Of a stretch of DNA of 64,000 bases, positions 1 to 7,393 are shown piece after piece. The position numbers and the translations under genes are program-made. This stretch comes from JABDMH01 sp050298535 (lineage in GTDB: Bacteria > Bacteroidota > Bacteroidia > Chitinophagales > Saprospiraceae): NCBI GenBank assembly GCA_050298535.1, contig JBNKUI010000105.1, positions 186,001 through 250,000 of the forward strand, written 5' to 3'. The notes below the pieces were generated by a model. The model had not been told where the DNA came from. It made no database searches and saw nothing but the letters and a program-made list of their open reading frames with translations. Position 1 is the stretch's first letter; each line of letters begins with the position of its first letter.

Positions 1-438
1 TCCTTCCTGGTTTTGTAGTTTACCATCAGACCACACCCCTACTACAGTCTCTTCATCTGGCTTGTACAGAGAACCTTCGCCATGAGGCTTGCCCTCTTTC
101 CAATAACCCTCATATCGATTTCCATTTTTAAATTGATATATGCCATACCCCTGAAATCGGTTGGCTACAAACTGACCAGAATATGTTTCACCGGATGTGA
201 AAATCATTTTGCCCTCTCCTTCCTTGAGATTCTGCTTCCATTCACCCACATACTTATTGCCATTAGCAAAAATAAGTGTCCCAATACCGTGAGGCTTTTC
301 CTTTGAAAATTGGCCAGAATATACGGCCCCGTTCTGATATCGGTAGACTCCCTTCCCAGAGTTACAATTTCCTTTGATGCACTGAGCGGATACGAAGAAT
401 GGTGCTAACGAGAGTGATACAAACAACCAAAATTTCAT
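1..438 (-). CDS. Secreted MORN-repeat protein, 3' end outside the window
   Basis: The frame is open from the ATG at 438 to the window edge, giving 146 codons with no stop, so the C terminus is missing. The protein starts with a signal peptide (MKFWLFVSLSLAPFFVSA) followed by about five MORN repeats, recognisable as G-x-Y/G-x-G-x-Y-x-G-x-W/F units (for example NGNKYVGEWKQNLKEGEG). MORN repeats form beta-hairpin stacks that mediate contacts with membranes or other proteins; they do not indicate an enzyme by themselves. The gene is divergent from the DUF4920 gene, 141 bp away. Partner and function are unknown. Confidence 0.8.
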   Translation of the reverse strand, partial: MKFWLFVSLSLAPFFVSAQCIKGNCNSGKGVYRYQNGAVYSGQFSKEKPHGIGTLIFANGNKYVGEWKQNLKEGEGKMIFTSGETYSGQFVANRFQGYGIYQFKNGNRYEGYWKEGKPHGEGSLYKPDEETVVGVWSDGKLQNQEG

Positions 439-521
439 TGATGCCTTTATTAAGTTGTGTATCTGTGTCTGCGATAGAGTTTTTGTTTGTCTGAAAAATT
501 AAACTTTCGGATAGTGATTTA

Positions 522-557
522 TATTGCAGAAATGGAACGAGGTAATTCATATTTTTG
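522..557 (+). promoter_or_regulatory. Putative Bacteroidota promoter of the DUF4920 gene
   Basis: TATTTTTG at 550-557 fits the TAnnTTTG -7 consensus, with a TTG at 524-526 about 23 bp upstream. It lies 22 bp before the start codon at 580. The assignment rests on motif match only. Confidence 0.4.
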
Positions 558-579
558 TATCCATAATAAATAAAGTACC

Positions 580-1056
580 ATGACAAGAGGCTCTTATATC
601 ATTTCGTGTTTACTAATTTTTTTGGCTCTCCATGCGCAGGGACAATCTGACAAGGCATATGATAGCTTTGGTGAAGAAATATCTGTCGACGGCACCATCA
701 CCTACAACGACATGCTGGATCAGCTGGAGGCAAGTGATACTATCCAAACAAAAGTGCGAGCTCAGGTGAACTCGGTTTGTCAGATGGCGGGTTGCTGGAT
801 GAATGTTTCTGATACTGATCTGGCGGCTGCAGAATCAACTTTTGTGCGATTTAAAGACTACGGTTTCTTTGTACCCAAAGATATTTCCGGAAGGGAGGTC
901 ATTATGGAAGGGAAGGCATTCCGAAGTTTTACTTCGGTAGAAGACCTGAAACACTATGCGGAAGATGAGGGTAAATCAGCGGAAGAGATTGCCAAGATCA
1001 CTGAACCCAAAGAGGAGCTTGTATTTATGGCGACGGGTGTTCTGGTGAAAAAATAA
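580..1056 (+). CDS. DUF4920 domain secreted protein
   Basis: A 158-residue protein with an N-terminal signal peptide ending near HAQG-Q. The mature part has the family's conserved core, including the cysteine-rich segment VCQMAGCWMNV at about residues 67-77. Family members are small periplasmic or secreted Bacteroidota proteins with an OB-like fold. The two cysteines in CQMAGC could bind metal or form a disulfide, which is inference. The gene is monocistronic, divergent from the MORN gene and convergent with the BioD-like ATPase gene. The biological role is not established. Confidence 0.85.
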   Translation: MTRGSYIISCLLIFLALHAQGQSDKAYDSFGEEISVDGTITYNDMLDQLEASDTIQTKVRAQVNSVCQMAGCWMNVSDTDLAAAESTFVRFKDYGFFVPKDISGREVIMEGKAFRSFTSVEDLKHYAEDEGKSAEEIAKITEPKEELVFMATGVLVKK

Positions 1057-1106
1057 AAGCCTACACAGGGCAGCATTCCCGAATTTGGAACCGTTTAGCA
1101 TAGACA

Positions 1107-1191
1107 AAAAGCAGCCCCGTTAAAACTCTACTGCTATCGTCTAAACTATTAAAGGGAATATTAAAGTATGAAATGAGGGGCTGCTGCTTTT
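1107..1191. repeat. Inverted repeat between convergent genes
   Basis: AAAAGCAGCCCC at 1107-1118 is complementary to GGGGCTGCTGCTTTT at 1177-1191, with a loop of about 58 bp. The right arm runs into a T-rich stretch on the plus strand and the left arm into A's, so it may be a bidirectional terminator for the DUF4920 gene and the convergent ATPase gene. The loop is long for a standard terminator. Confidence 0.4.
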
Positions 1192-1255
1192 CTTTGTGGT
1201 GAGGTCCTCTGCCTCATCGTCTAATTTAGAACTTCTTGAGCAGGTTTTTATTATC

Positions 1256-2365
1256 CTAAGGTGAAGTTATTTGTAATCCTTTGATAATATGATCCAAATT
1301 TACGTTGCTCTCAATCAACTCAATGGCCCTTTTAATCTTCCAAGGGGTATTCAGATTGATCTTCACTTCGAGTTTACTTATCTTAATGACAGATCCATAT
1401 GTATCAAGATTGGTGCGAATCAATGGAATTCTGTGCCGATTGATATAGGTCATACTGTCCTCATTAATTTCCCCCTCTCCGGTAGCCACAATCCCCGCCA
1501 GGGGCGAAGACTCTATATTGTTTACCTGACTCAGAATATCTATTTTATGTATAGCACTATTGACACGATCAGTTCCTACGACCAAAAGGATATTCTTTGA
1601 ATCCTTAATCCGGTTCAGATCAATCAGAGACCCTGCCATGATATCTTCCACAAACCGTTCCGACTCAGCTGTATTCTCGACAATGGAACCATTGATCGCT
1701 TCGCTGATGGTACTTATAATTGGATAGGCTAATACCTCATCATAGGGCAAAACTCCCAGAAGAGGTAGATTCATTTCCTTTAGTTTCTTTCCAACATAAT
1801 ATTCAATCTTGTCAATCTTATCAGGCCGAACCTTATTGACAATCACGCCTAAAATTGGAACTCCCTTCTCTCGGAACATCGCCATACTCATATTGAGTCG
1901 ATCGATAGTGCTTCCTATACCGCCTTCTACGATCATGATGACCGCAGCGCTCACCATTTTTGCTACATCAGCATTCGATAGATTTACAACACTTCCTACC
2001 CCGGGATGTCCGGTACCTTCAAAAATTACAAATTCATGCAGGTTCATTAGGTAGTCAGCGGCGTGCTGAACGCGATCCTTGTAGTCAAATATGGCCGGAT
2101 CGTCCAAATAAGCCGTCGTAGCCCCCTTACCGAGGATCACTGGAGAGTGCAGCTCAGGTACGATGTCAAAACCCAGGAGATCTGCAAACAGCAGCGTATC
2201 CTTATCAACGCGAATGTTTTCCAAATCGAGAAAGCGCTGACCGACAGGCTTGCAATACCCAATCTTTATACCCCGCTGTCGAAGTACGGACACCAATCCC
2301 AGCGTACTGGTGGTTTTTCCAACATGCTGATTAGTAGCTGCTACGTAGATAGATCGCGCGTTCAT
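1256..2365 (-). CDS. BioD-like P-loop ATPase with DRTGG-type domain
   Basis: A 369-residue protein. Residues 5-20 (IYVAATNQHVGKTTST) form the deviant P-loop of dethiobiotin synthetase/CobQ-like NTPases, and EGTGHPGVGSVVNLSNADVA around 115-135 is the second nucleotide-binding region. The C-terminal part from about 230 resembles the DRTGG domain. The same N-terminal architecture occurs in long phosphotransacetylases (COG0857), but the catalytic acetyl/butyryltransferase domain is absent here. It is therefore probably a stand-alone regulatory or nucleotide-dependent protein, not Pta or BioD. It ends head-on to the DUF4920 gene. Confidence 0.75.
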   Translation of the reverse strand: MNARSIYVAATNQHVGKTTSTLGLVSVLRQRGIKIGYCKPVGQRFLDLENIRVDKDTLLFADLLGFDIVPELHSPVILGKGATTAYLDDPAIFDYKDRVQHAADYLMNLHEFVIFEGTGHPGVGSVVNLSNADVAKMVSAAVIMIVEGGIGSTIDRLNMSMAMFREKGVPILGVIVNKVRPDKIDKIEYYVGKKLKEMNLPLLGVLPYDEVLAYPIISTISEAINGSIVENTAESERFVEDIMAGSLIDLNRIKDSKNILLVVGTDRVNSAIHKIDILSQVNNIESSPLAGIVATGEGEINEDSMTYINRHRIPLIRTNLDTYGSVIKISKLEVKINLNTPWKIKRAIELIESNVNLDHIIKGLQITSP

Positions 2366-2410
2366 CTACCCAAAATATAAAACTACTGAGATGAAAAGAG
2401 AGGAGATAAT

Positions 2411-2442
2411 AAAAAAAGGCCTCTAATTTGCATTAGAAGGCC
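2411..2442 (-). terminator. Rho-independent terminator of a minus-strand RNA
   Basis: GGCCTTCTAAT / ATTAGAGGCC (minus-strand sense) forms a strong stem with one bulged base and a short loop. It is followed on the minus strand by seven T's (A-run 2411-2417 on plus). No minus-strand ORF lies just upstream, so it must end a non-coding transcript. Confidence 0.7.
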
Positions 2443-2606
2443 CCAAGCTCTATGCGCTGTGATTCTTGGGAACCTGGCTAAAACTTCGAATCCGTAAGCT
2501 TAGGAATTAATTTTTGGCTCTCTTATCTCCTTGGCTATAACTGGATTGGATTGCTCCCTGTTTCACAGTATTGTCAACAAAAACACATCCATAGTGTCAT
2601 TAGGAT
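2411..2606 (-). ncRNA. Candidate 6S-like small RNA
   Basis: Between the ATPase and panC there is no ORF, but the minus strand shows a promoter-like TATCTTTG and a strong terminator about 170 bp downstream. The sequence between them folds into a long irregular rod. CTGTGA (2457-2462) pairs with TCACAG (2563-2568), GGGA (2468-2471) with TCCC (2555-2558), AATCC (2489-2493) with GGATT (2543-2547), AGC and AGGA (2497-2505) with TCCT and GGCT (2528-2536). The symmetric internal loops and open central bubble recall 6S RNA, which binds the sigma-70 RNA polymerase holoenzyme. A separate 8-bp hairpin (ACACATCC/GGATGTGT, 2584-2611) sits at the 5' end. The family name is inference from shape only. Confidence 0.4.
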
Positions 2607-2612
2607 GTGTAT

Positions 2613-2620
2613 CAAAGATA
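2613..2620 (-). promoter_or_regulatory. -7 box for the candidate small RNA
   Basis: Read on the minus strand this is TATCTTTG, matching TAnnTTTG. The expected start would be about 5-8 bp further, near 2606. No clear -33 TTTG was found, only a T-run about 21 bp upstream. Confidence 0.35.
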
Positions 2621-2875
2621 ATATCTATATGATTTTTATGAAAAAATTATAACGAAAGGACCGAAAGAATTTAAATATTGTACTTTTTTAGTCATTATAT
2701 TGCGGTATTTGCATAAAAGGAACAACCTACACTGCATTAATTAGCATATTTTCAACACACAAAACAAAGTCTATTTTGCCCTAAGGTGTTTTTGCCAAAT
2801 TTTAATGGCTATTTATTTAGACAACAACATCTTGTATGCATCATCACCATAAATCCTATCGGTAATACATCTACA

Positions 2876-3739
2876 ATGGAAGTTTATACAATGGTCAGTT
2901 CTTACCAGAAGAGGCTGACTACAATCCATACAGAAAACCACACAATCGCCTTTGTGCCCACAATGGGAGCACTACATAGCGGCCATCTCGAGCTAATGCA
3001 TACCGCGAAAAGACAGGCTGACCTTGTCGTAGCCAGCATTTTTGTAAACCCCACGCAGTTTAACGAAAAAAGTGACCTCCTCAATTACCCCAAACCTTTG
3101 GATCAGGACATACATTTGCTCGAAAATAATGAGGTTGACATCCTATTTCTACCCACTACAGCCCAGGTTTATCCACCGGGCTTGGATCTGGGACTGGATG
3201 TAGAATTTGGAAATTTGACTCAGGTTATGGAGGGTAAGTATCGACCCGGTCATTTCGATGGTGTCGTGATGGTGGTGCATCGGTTGTTAGATATTATCCG
3301 ACCTGACTTCCTGATCATGGGTCAGAAGGACCTTCAGCAGATGACCATTATTCAAAGCATGATCCAGCAGGTAGATCTTCCCGTTAAATTGATCGCACAT
3401 CCCATTGTAAGGGAAGCAAGTGGTTTAGCACTTAGCTCCCGAAATGTGCGCATCCCAGATGAGCTAAAACCCAATGCTGTCACTCTTTTCAAAACACTAG
3501 AGTGGGCGTATGAGCAAAAAAATGCCTTTTCACCACAAGAGATCACTAATGCAGCTATTGCACGTATCAAAGCTGCTGGATTCAAGCCCGAATACTTTAC
3601 AGTAGTCGATGGTGACACACTGACCGCTATAGAAGACTGGAGTGAAACCGACAAACCCGTAGCCTGTGTTGCAGCCTGGCTGGGAGGCGTACGTTTGATT
3701 GATAATATGCGTTTGTATGAGGCAGGAGATGACGCTTGA
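2876..3739 (+). CDS. panC: Pantoate--beta-alanine ligase
   Basis: Condenses pantoate with beta-alanine using ATP (via pantoyl-adenylate) to give pantothenate, the last step before coenzyme A synthesis. The 287-residue product has the family motifs PTMGALHSGHLELM (HIGH-type nucleotide-binding loop), FVNPTQF, EGKYRPGHFDGVVMVV, GQKDLQQ and the KMSKS-like LSSRNVRI. An in-frame ATG exists at 2786, but the 30 residues it adds match nothing in the family. The ATG at 2876 puts the N terminus (MEVYTMVSSYQKRL) at the usual length. It is followed by panD, whose product supplies beta-alanine. Confidence 0.95.
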   Translation: MEVYTMVSSYQKRLTTIHTENHTIAFVPTMGALHSGHLELMHTAKRQADLVVASIFVNPTQFNEKSDLLNYPKPLDQDIHLLENNEVDILFLPTTAQVYPPGLDLGLDVEFGNLTQVMEGKYRPGHFDGVVMVVHRLLDIIRPDFLIMGQKDLQQMTIIQSMIQQVDLPVKLIAHPIVREASGLALSSRNVRIPDELKPNAVTLFKTLEWAYEQKNAFSPQEITNAAIARIKAAGFKPEYFTVVDGDTLTAIEDWSETDKPVACVAAWLGGVRLIDNMRLYEAGDDA

Positions 3740-3874
3740 ACTATTTATGCAAGACACCCGTTACAAGATAGGACCTCAAAATGATGCCAGTCTCTCATTA
3801 ATACTCCAAATTTCAAGTCCTCGCTTTCGCACTTCGGAAGTGAGTTAATGATAAAATACTATTTTTGCGCGGCT

Positions 3875-4225
3875 ATGTTTCTACAAATCTTTAAATCAAA
3901 AATTCACAGGGTAACCGTTACCGAAGCCAACCTAAATTATGTGGGTTCGATCACGATTGATGAAGACCTTATGGATGCTGCTAACTTGATGGAGGGAGAA
4001 CGCGTACAGATTGTGAACAACAATAATGGCGAGCGTATAGAAACATATGTTATCAAAGGAAAACGGGGATCCGGAACAATCTGTCTGAATGGTGCAGCAG
4101 CCCGAAAAGCGGAGGTCGGTGATATTGTCATCATCATCTCATATGCTTACATGACACCTGAAGAAGCGGCGGAATTTAAACCGACCTCCATTTTCCCGGA
4201 CGAGAATAATCAACTGAGCAACTAG
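3875..4225 (+). CDS. panD: Aspartate 1-decarboxylase, pyruvoyl-type
   Basis: Decarboxylates L-aspartate to beta-alanine for PanC. With the ATG at 3875 the protein is 116 residues and the self-cleavage site Gly24-Ser25 falls exactly at its canonical position (NYVGS). Ser25 becomes the pyruvoyl cofactor after proenzyme cleavage. Other family segments present are MFLQIFKSKIHRVTVTEA at the start and GAAARKAEVGDIVIIISYA near the end. An upstream in-frame ATG at 3848 would move Ser25 and is rejected. The gene sits 135 bp after panC; the TTG-start membrane gene begins 9 bp after its stop. Confidence 0.96.
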   Translation: MFLQIFKSKIHRVTVTEANLNYVGSITIDEDLMDAANLMEGERVQIVNNNNGERIETYVIKGKRGSGTICLNGAAARKAEVGDIVIIISYAYMTPEEAAEFKPTSIFPDENNQLSN

Positions 4226-4234
4226 GCATTTAGA

Positions 4235-5293
4235 TTGAGAAATACGATCATTACTCTGCTCAAGATTCTGATATTTCTTAGTATCGGGTTAGGTATTCTT
4301 TATCTTCTCTACAATTCATTGAACAAGAAATTTCTGGAGGACTGTGATAACCGGGGTATACCGCTTGAGGACTGTAATCTCATCGAAAAAGTCTGGATCG
4401 ATATTAAATCTGCCAATCCTTTCTGGCTGTTGGTAATCGTCTTTTGCTTCTTTATTAGTAATGTGAGTCGGGCACTTCGATGGCAACAACTTACAGATTC
4501 GATTGGATATAAGACCCGTTTACTCAATAATTTTCATACGATCATGCTGGGATACTTTGCCAATCTTGGATTTCCACGCATTGGTGAAGTAGTCAGAGCC
4601 GGTTCGTTCTCGAAGTATGAGAATGTTCCCTTTGAAAAGACGATGGGTACGGTAGTTATGGACCGAACTCTTGATATGATTTGTCTACTCAGTGTGATCG
4701 GATTAGCTTTCATAGTGGAATTTGATGTCCTTTATGATTATTTAAGGGAAAATGCCTCACTTGACATCATCCAGGTGCTAAAACAACCCTGGTTTGTAGC
4801 CATGGTGATTCTGGGCCTGATCGGACTGGTTGTAGCCTATACCCAATGGAATCAATTGAAAGAAATTGCGTTTGTGCGTAAAATCCAGCAGATGGTCATT
4901 GGATTCGCTGAAGGTTTCATATCGGTGACTCGTGTAAGAAACAAACCTTTGCTTATTCTATATACCGTGACGATATGGTTGATGTACTACCTTATGACCT
5001 ATTTATGCTTTGATGCCTTTGATCCCACCTCGGCGTTAGGAGCCCAAGCTGGACTCATGATTTTTGTTTTTGGCAGTATTGGCATGGTAATTCCCTCTCC
5101 GGGTGGTCTGGGTAGCTATCATGGTATGGTGATTATAGGACTCGTTTTATATGGAATTGCCGAGGCGGATGCTTTTTCATTTGCCATGATTATCTTCTTT
5201 ACCATTAATATCTTTGGTAATATTCTCTTTGGACTCATAGCACTACTCCTTTTACCCGGGTATAACAAAAACTATGTGCCCTCCAGGACATGA
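4235..5293 (+). CDS. LPG-synthase TM-domain (UPF0104) membrane protein
   Basis: A 352-residue integral membrane protein with about eight hydrophobic segments. It belongs to the flippase-like/lysylphosphatidylglycerol synthase transmembrane family (UPF0104, COG0392). Supporting motifs are SNVSRALRWQQL, NLGFPRIGEVVRAG, TVVMDRTLDM and PSPGGLGSYHG in the last third. The catalytic aminoacyl-transfer domain of MprF is absent, so lipid lysinylation is not implied; stand-alone members are thought to move or bind lipids or glycans. It uses a TTG start 9 bp after panD and overlaps the next gene by ATGA, so it is probably cotranscribed with panD and rfaE2. Confidence 0.85.
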   Translation: MRNTIITLLKILIFLSIGLGILYLLYNSLNKKFLEDCDNRGIPLEDCNLIEKVWIDIKSANPFWLLVIVFCFFISNVSRALRWQQLTDSIGYKTRLLNNFHTIMLGYFANLGFPRIGEVVRAGSFSKYENVPFEKTMGTVVMDRTLDMICLLSVIGLAFIVEFDVLYDYLRENASLDIIQVLKQPWFVAMVILGLIGLVVAYTQWNQLKEIAFVRKIQQMVIGFAEGFISVTRVRNKPLLILYTVTIWLMYYLMTYLCFDAFDPTSALGAQAGLMIFVFGSIGMVIPSPGGLGSYHGMVIIGLVLYGIAEADAFSFAMIIFFTINIFGNILFGLIALLLLPGYNKNYVPSRT

Positions 5294-5781
5294 AAATTGA
5301 CGAAATAAAGCGCAAGATTGTTCAACTAGCTGAAGCCAAGGCAACCGTTCGGATATGGAAGGATTCGGGTGAAAAAATTGTCTGGACAAATGGGTGTTTT
5401 GACATTCTCCACTTCGGCCACATAGCCTATCTGGCTGCCGCGTCTGATTTAGGCACAAAATTGGTGATTGGGATCAACTCAGATGAATCGGTAAGCAGAC
5501 TGAAGGGACCCAGCAGACCTATTATAGATGAGCAAACACGACTCCTGAAAATTGCAGCCCTGGAGATGGTAGATCTGGTCATCTGCTATATGGAGGAGAC
5601 GCCCCTGCGCTGCATTGAGCAGATCAAACCCGATGTTCTAGTGAAAGGAGGAGATTATCGCGTAGAAGATATTGTGGGATATAGTGTGGTCAAAGCATCG
5701 GGTGGGCAAGTGTGTACTATCCCCTTTGAAATAGGACATTCCACCAGTAAGATTATTCAGAGAATCAAAGAGGAGAAATGA
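5290..5781 (+). CDS. rfaE2: D-glycero-beta-D-manno-heptose 1-phosphate adenylyltransferase
   Basis: Transfers AMP from ATP to heptose 1-phosphate to make ADP-heptose for LPS core. The 163-residue protein is a stand-alone cytidylyltransferase-fold domain corresponding to the C-terminal half of HldE. Motifs are WTNGCFDILHFGH (nucleotide-binding, HxGH-type), GINSDESVSRLKGPSRPI, VLVKGGDY and the terminal STSKIIQRI. The kinase half (HldE-N/RfaE1) is not in the window. The start overlaps the preceding stop (ATGA) and the stop overlaps the Nif3-family start in the same way, indicating translational coupling in one operon. Confidence 0.9.
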   Translation: MKIDEIKRKIVQLAEAKATVRIWKDSGEKIVWTNGCFDILHFGHIAYLAAASDLGTKLVIGINSDESVSRLKGPSRPIIDEQTRLLKIAALEMVDLVICYMEETPLRCIEQIKPDVLVKGGDYRVEDIVGYSVVKASGGQVCTIPFEIGHSTSKIIQRIKEEK

Positions 5782-6563
5782 AGGTAAGTGATATAATAGG
5801 CTTTCTAGAAGACATAGCACCTTTACATCTGCAGGAAAACTATGACAATGCCGGCCTGCTCACAGGTCGTGAGGAATGGGAAGTAACCGGAGCCGTGATC
5901 TGTCTGGATGCGACAGTGGAAGTAATCGAAGAAGCCGAAGCTTTGGGATATAATATGGTAATTGCACATCACCCCATTATATTCGGAGGGCTTAAAAGGC
6001 TAACGGGTAAGCACTATGTAGAAAGGGCGGTGATCCAGGCAATCAAGAAAGACATTGCCATTTATGCTATCCATACCAATCTGGATAATGTGCTGGATCG
6101 CGGAGTAAATGAGGTGATTGCCCAAAAGTTAAAACTGCGGGAGGTATCCATTCTCCTACCAAAAGCTGATAATCCTGACATTGGTAGTGGTGCTCTAGGT
6201 TATTTACATCATGCTCTACCCTTTGATCGGTTTATCCAACATCTCAAGGAACAAATGGAGCTATCGGTAGTAAAACACACAAAAATGATACGACCCATGG
6301 TCGAAAAAGTAGCTCTTTGTGGAGGATCAGGACGTTTCCTGCTGGAAGCTGCTATCCGAGAGGAAGCCGATGTGTTTATTTCCTCAGATTTCAAATACCA
6401 CGAATACTTCGAGGCAAATGATCAAATAACCATATTTGATATTGGGCACTATGAAAGTGAAAAGTACACCATCAAACACCTTCATCAACTTTTAACAGGG
6501 AATTTTAGTAAATTTGCGGCCTGTTGCACAAAAGTGCACACCAATCCAATAAAATATAGCTAA
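5778..6563 (+). CDS. Nif3-like dinuclear metal centre protein
   Basis: A 261-residue member of the Nif3/YbgI (DUF34) family, homohexameric proteins with two metal ions per subunit and no agreed substrate. Metal-ligand motifs are visible: ENYDNAGLLTG near the N terminus, IAHHPIIFGGLKR, IYAIHTNLDNV, and DIGHYESE close to the C terminus. Many Bacteroidota homologues are about 365 residues and carry an inserted PII/CutA-like domain; this one lacks it and is close to E. coli YbgI in size. It overlaps rfaE2 by 4 bp and the next gene starts 3 bp later. Confidence 0.88.
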   Translation: MKVSDIIGFLEDIAPLHLQENYDNAGLLTGREEWEVTGAVICLDATVEVIEEAEALGYNMVIAHHPIIFGGLKRLTGKHYVERAVIQAIKKDIAIYAIHTNLDNVLDRGVNEVIAQKLKLREVSILLPKADNPDIGSGALGYLHHALPFDRFIQHLKEQMELSVVKHTKMIRPMVEKVALCGGSGRFLLEAAIREEADVFISSDFKYHEYFEANDQITIFDIGHYESEKYTIKHLHQLLTGNFSKFAACCTKVHTNPIKYS

Positions 6564-6566
6564 TAT

Positions 6567-7325
6567 ATGGCCACTAAGGAGAAGACTGTACCAGAGAGAC
6601 TTTCAGACCTATATAAACTGCAAGAGATTGATTCTCAGCTTGATCAAATCACTATTCTCAAGGGCGAATTGCCGATTGAGGTAAGTGATTTAGAAGATGA
6701 AATCGAAGGCCTCCAGACTCGTATCAACAAATTAGAGGATTCCAAAAAGGAATTAGAGGATACCATTGCAGGCCATCAAAATAAGATCAAAGAATCTGAA
6801 GCGCTGATCTCTAAATATGGTCGTCAGTTGGACGAGGTGAAAAATAATCGAGAATACGAAGCACTAACGAAGGAAATCGAACTTCAACGACTCGATATCC
6901 AACTCTCGGAGAAACGTATTGGTGAAACACAAAGCAGTATTACTGCGAAGGAAGAAACACTTACCGCGGCAAAGGAACGACTGGCTGAGAAGCAGAGTAA
7001 CCTTGAGACCAAAAAAGTCGAGTTAGAAAAGATCATTGCCAAGACTGAGAAGGAGGAAACAAAGCTGCAGAAACAAAGTGTCAGCCAGCGAAAGCTGATC
7101 GATGATCGTCTACTGAAAGGATATGATCGTGTGAGAGGTTCCTATCGAAATGGTTTGGCCGTTGTAACCGTCGAGCGAAATGCTTGCGGTGGTTGTTTTA
7201 ATAAAGTGCCACCTCAATTGCAGCTGGAGATCAGCCTACAGAAGAAAATCATCGTTTGTGAACACTGTGGTCGCATCCTGGTCGACGAAACATTGACAGG
7301 AAAGCCAGTAGAATCAGAAAGCTAG
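6567..7325 (+). CDS. Coiled-coil protein with C4-type zinc ribbon
   Basis: A 252-residue protein of the COG1579 family. Residues 15-190 are a long Glu/Lys-rich coiled coil. The C terminus has a four-cysteine zinc ribbon made of CGGC (about 209-212) and CEHC (about 231-234), followed by GRILVDE. In this family the coiled coil is thought to act as an adaptor for nucleic-acid or translation factors; the substrate is unsettled. It starts 3 bp after the Nif3 gene, a pairing common in Bacteroidota. Confidence 0.88.
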   Translation: MATKEKTVPERLSDLYKLQEIDSQLDQITILKGELPIEVSDLEDEIEGLQTRINKLEDSKKELEDTIAGHQNKIKESEALISKYGRQLDEVKNNREYEALTKEIELQRLDIQLSEKRIGETQSSITAKEETLTAAKERLAEKQSNLETKKVELEKIIAKTEKEETKLQKQSVSQRKLIDDRLLKGYDRVRGSYRNGLAVVTVERNACGGCFNKVPPQLQLEISLQKKIIVCEHCGRILVDETLTGKPVESES

Positions 7326-7393
7326 TTTTCTCCGGAAATTCCACATTCGTAAGTAATAACTACCTTCAGGGCAGCGTAGTTAAACAAAAAGTC

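Noticed and set aside
362..586. 74-codon minus-strand ORF next to the MORN gene
   Set aside because: The MORN repeats and signal peptide are in another frame starting at 438.
1256..2365. Annotation as bioD or pta
   Set aside because: Only the P-loop NTPase and DRTGG-like parts are present; the phosphotransacetylase domain is missing and no biotin genes are nearby.
4235..5293. Annotation as mprF
   Set aside because: Only the flippase-like membrane domain is present; the C-terminal aminoacyl transfer domain of MprF is absent.
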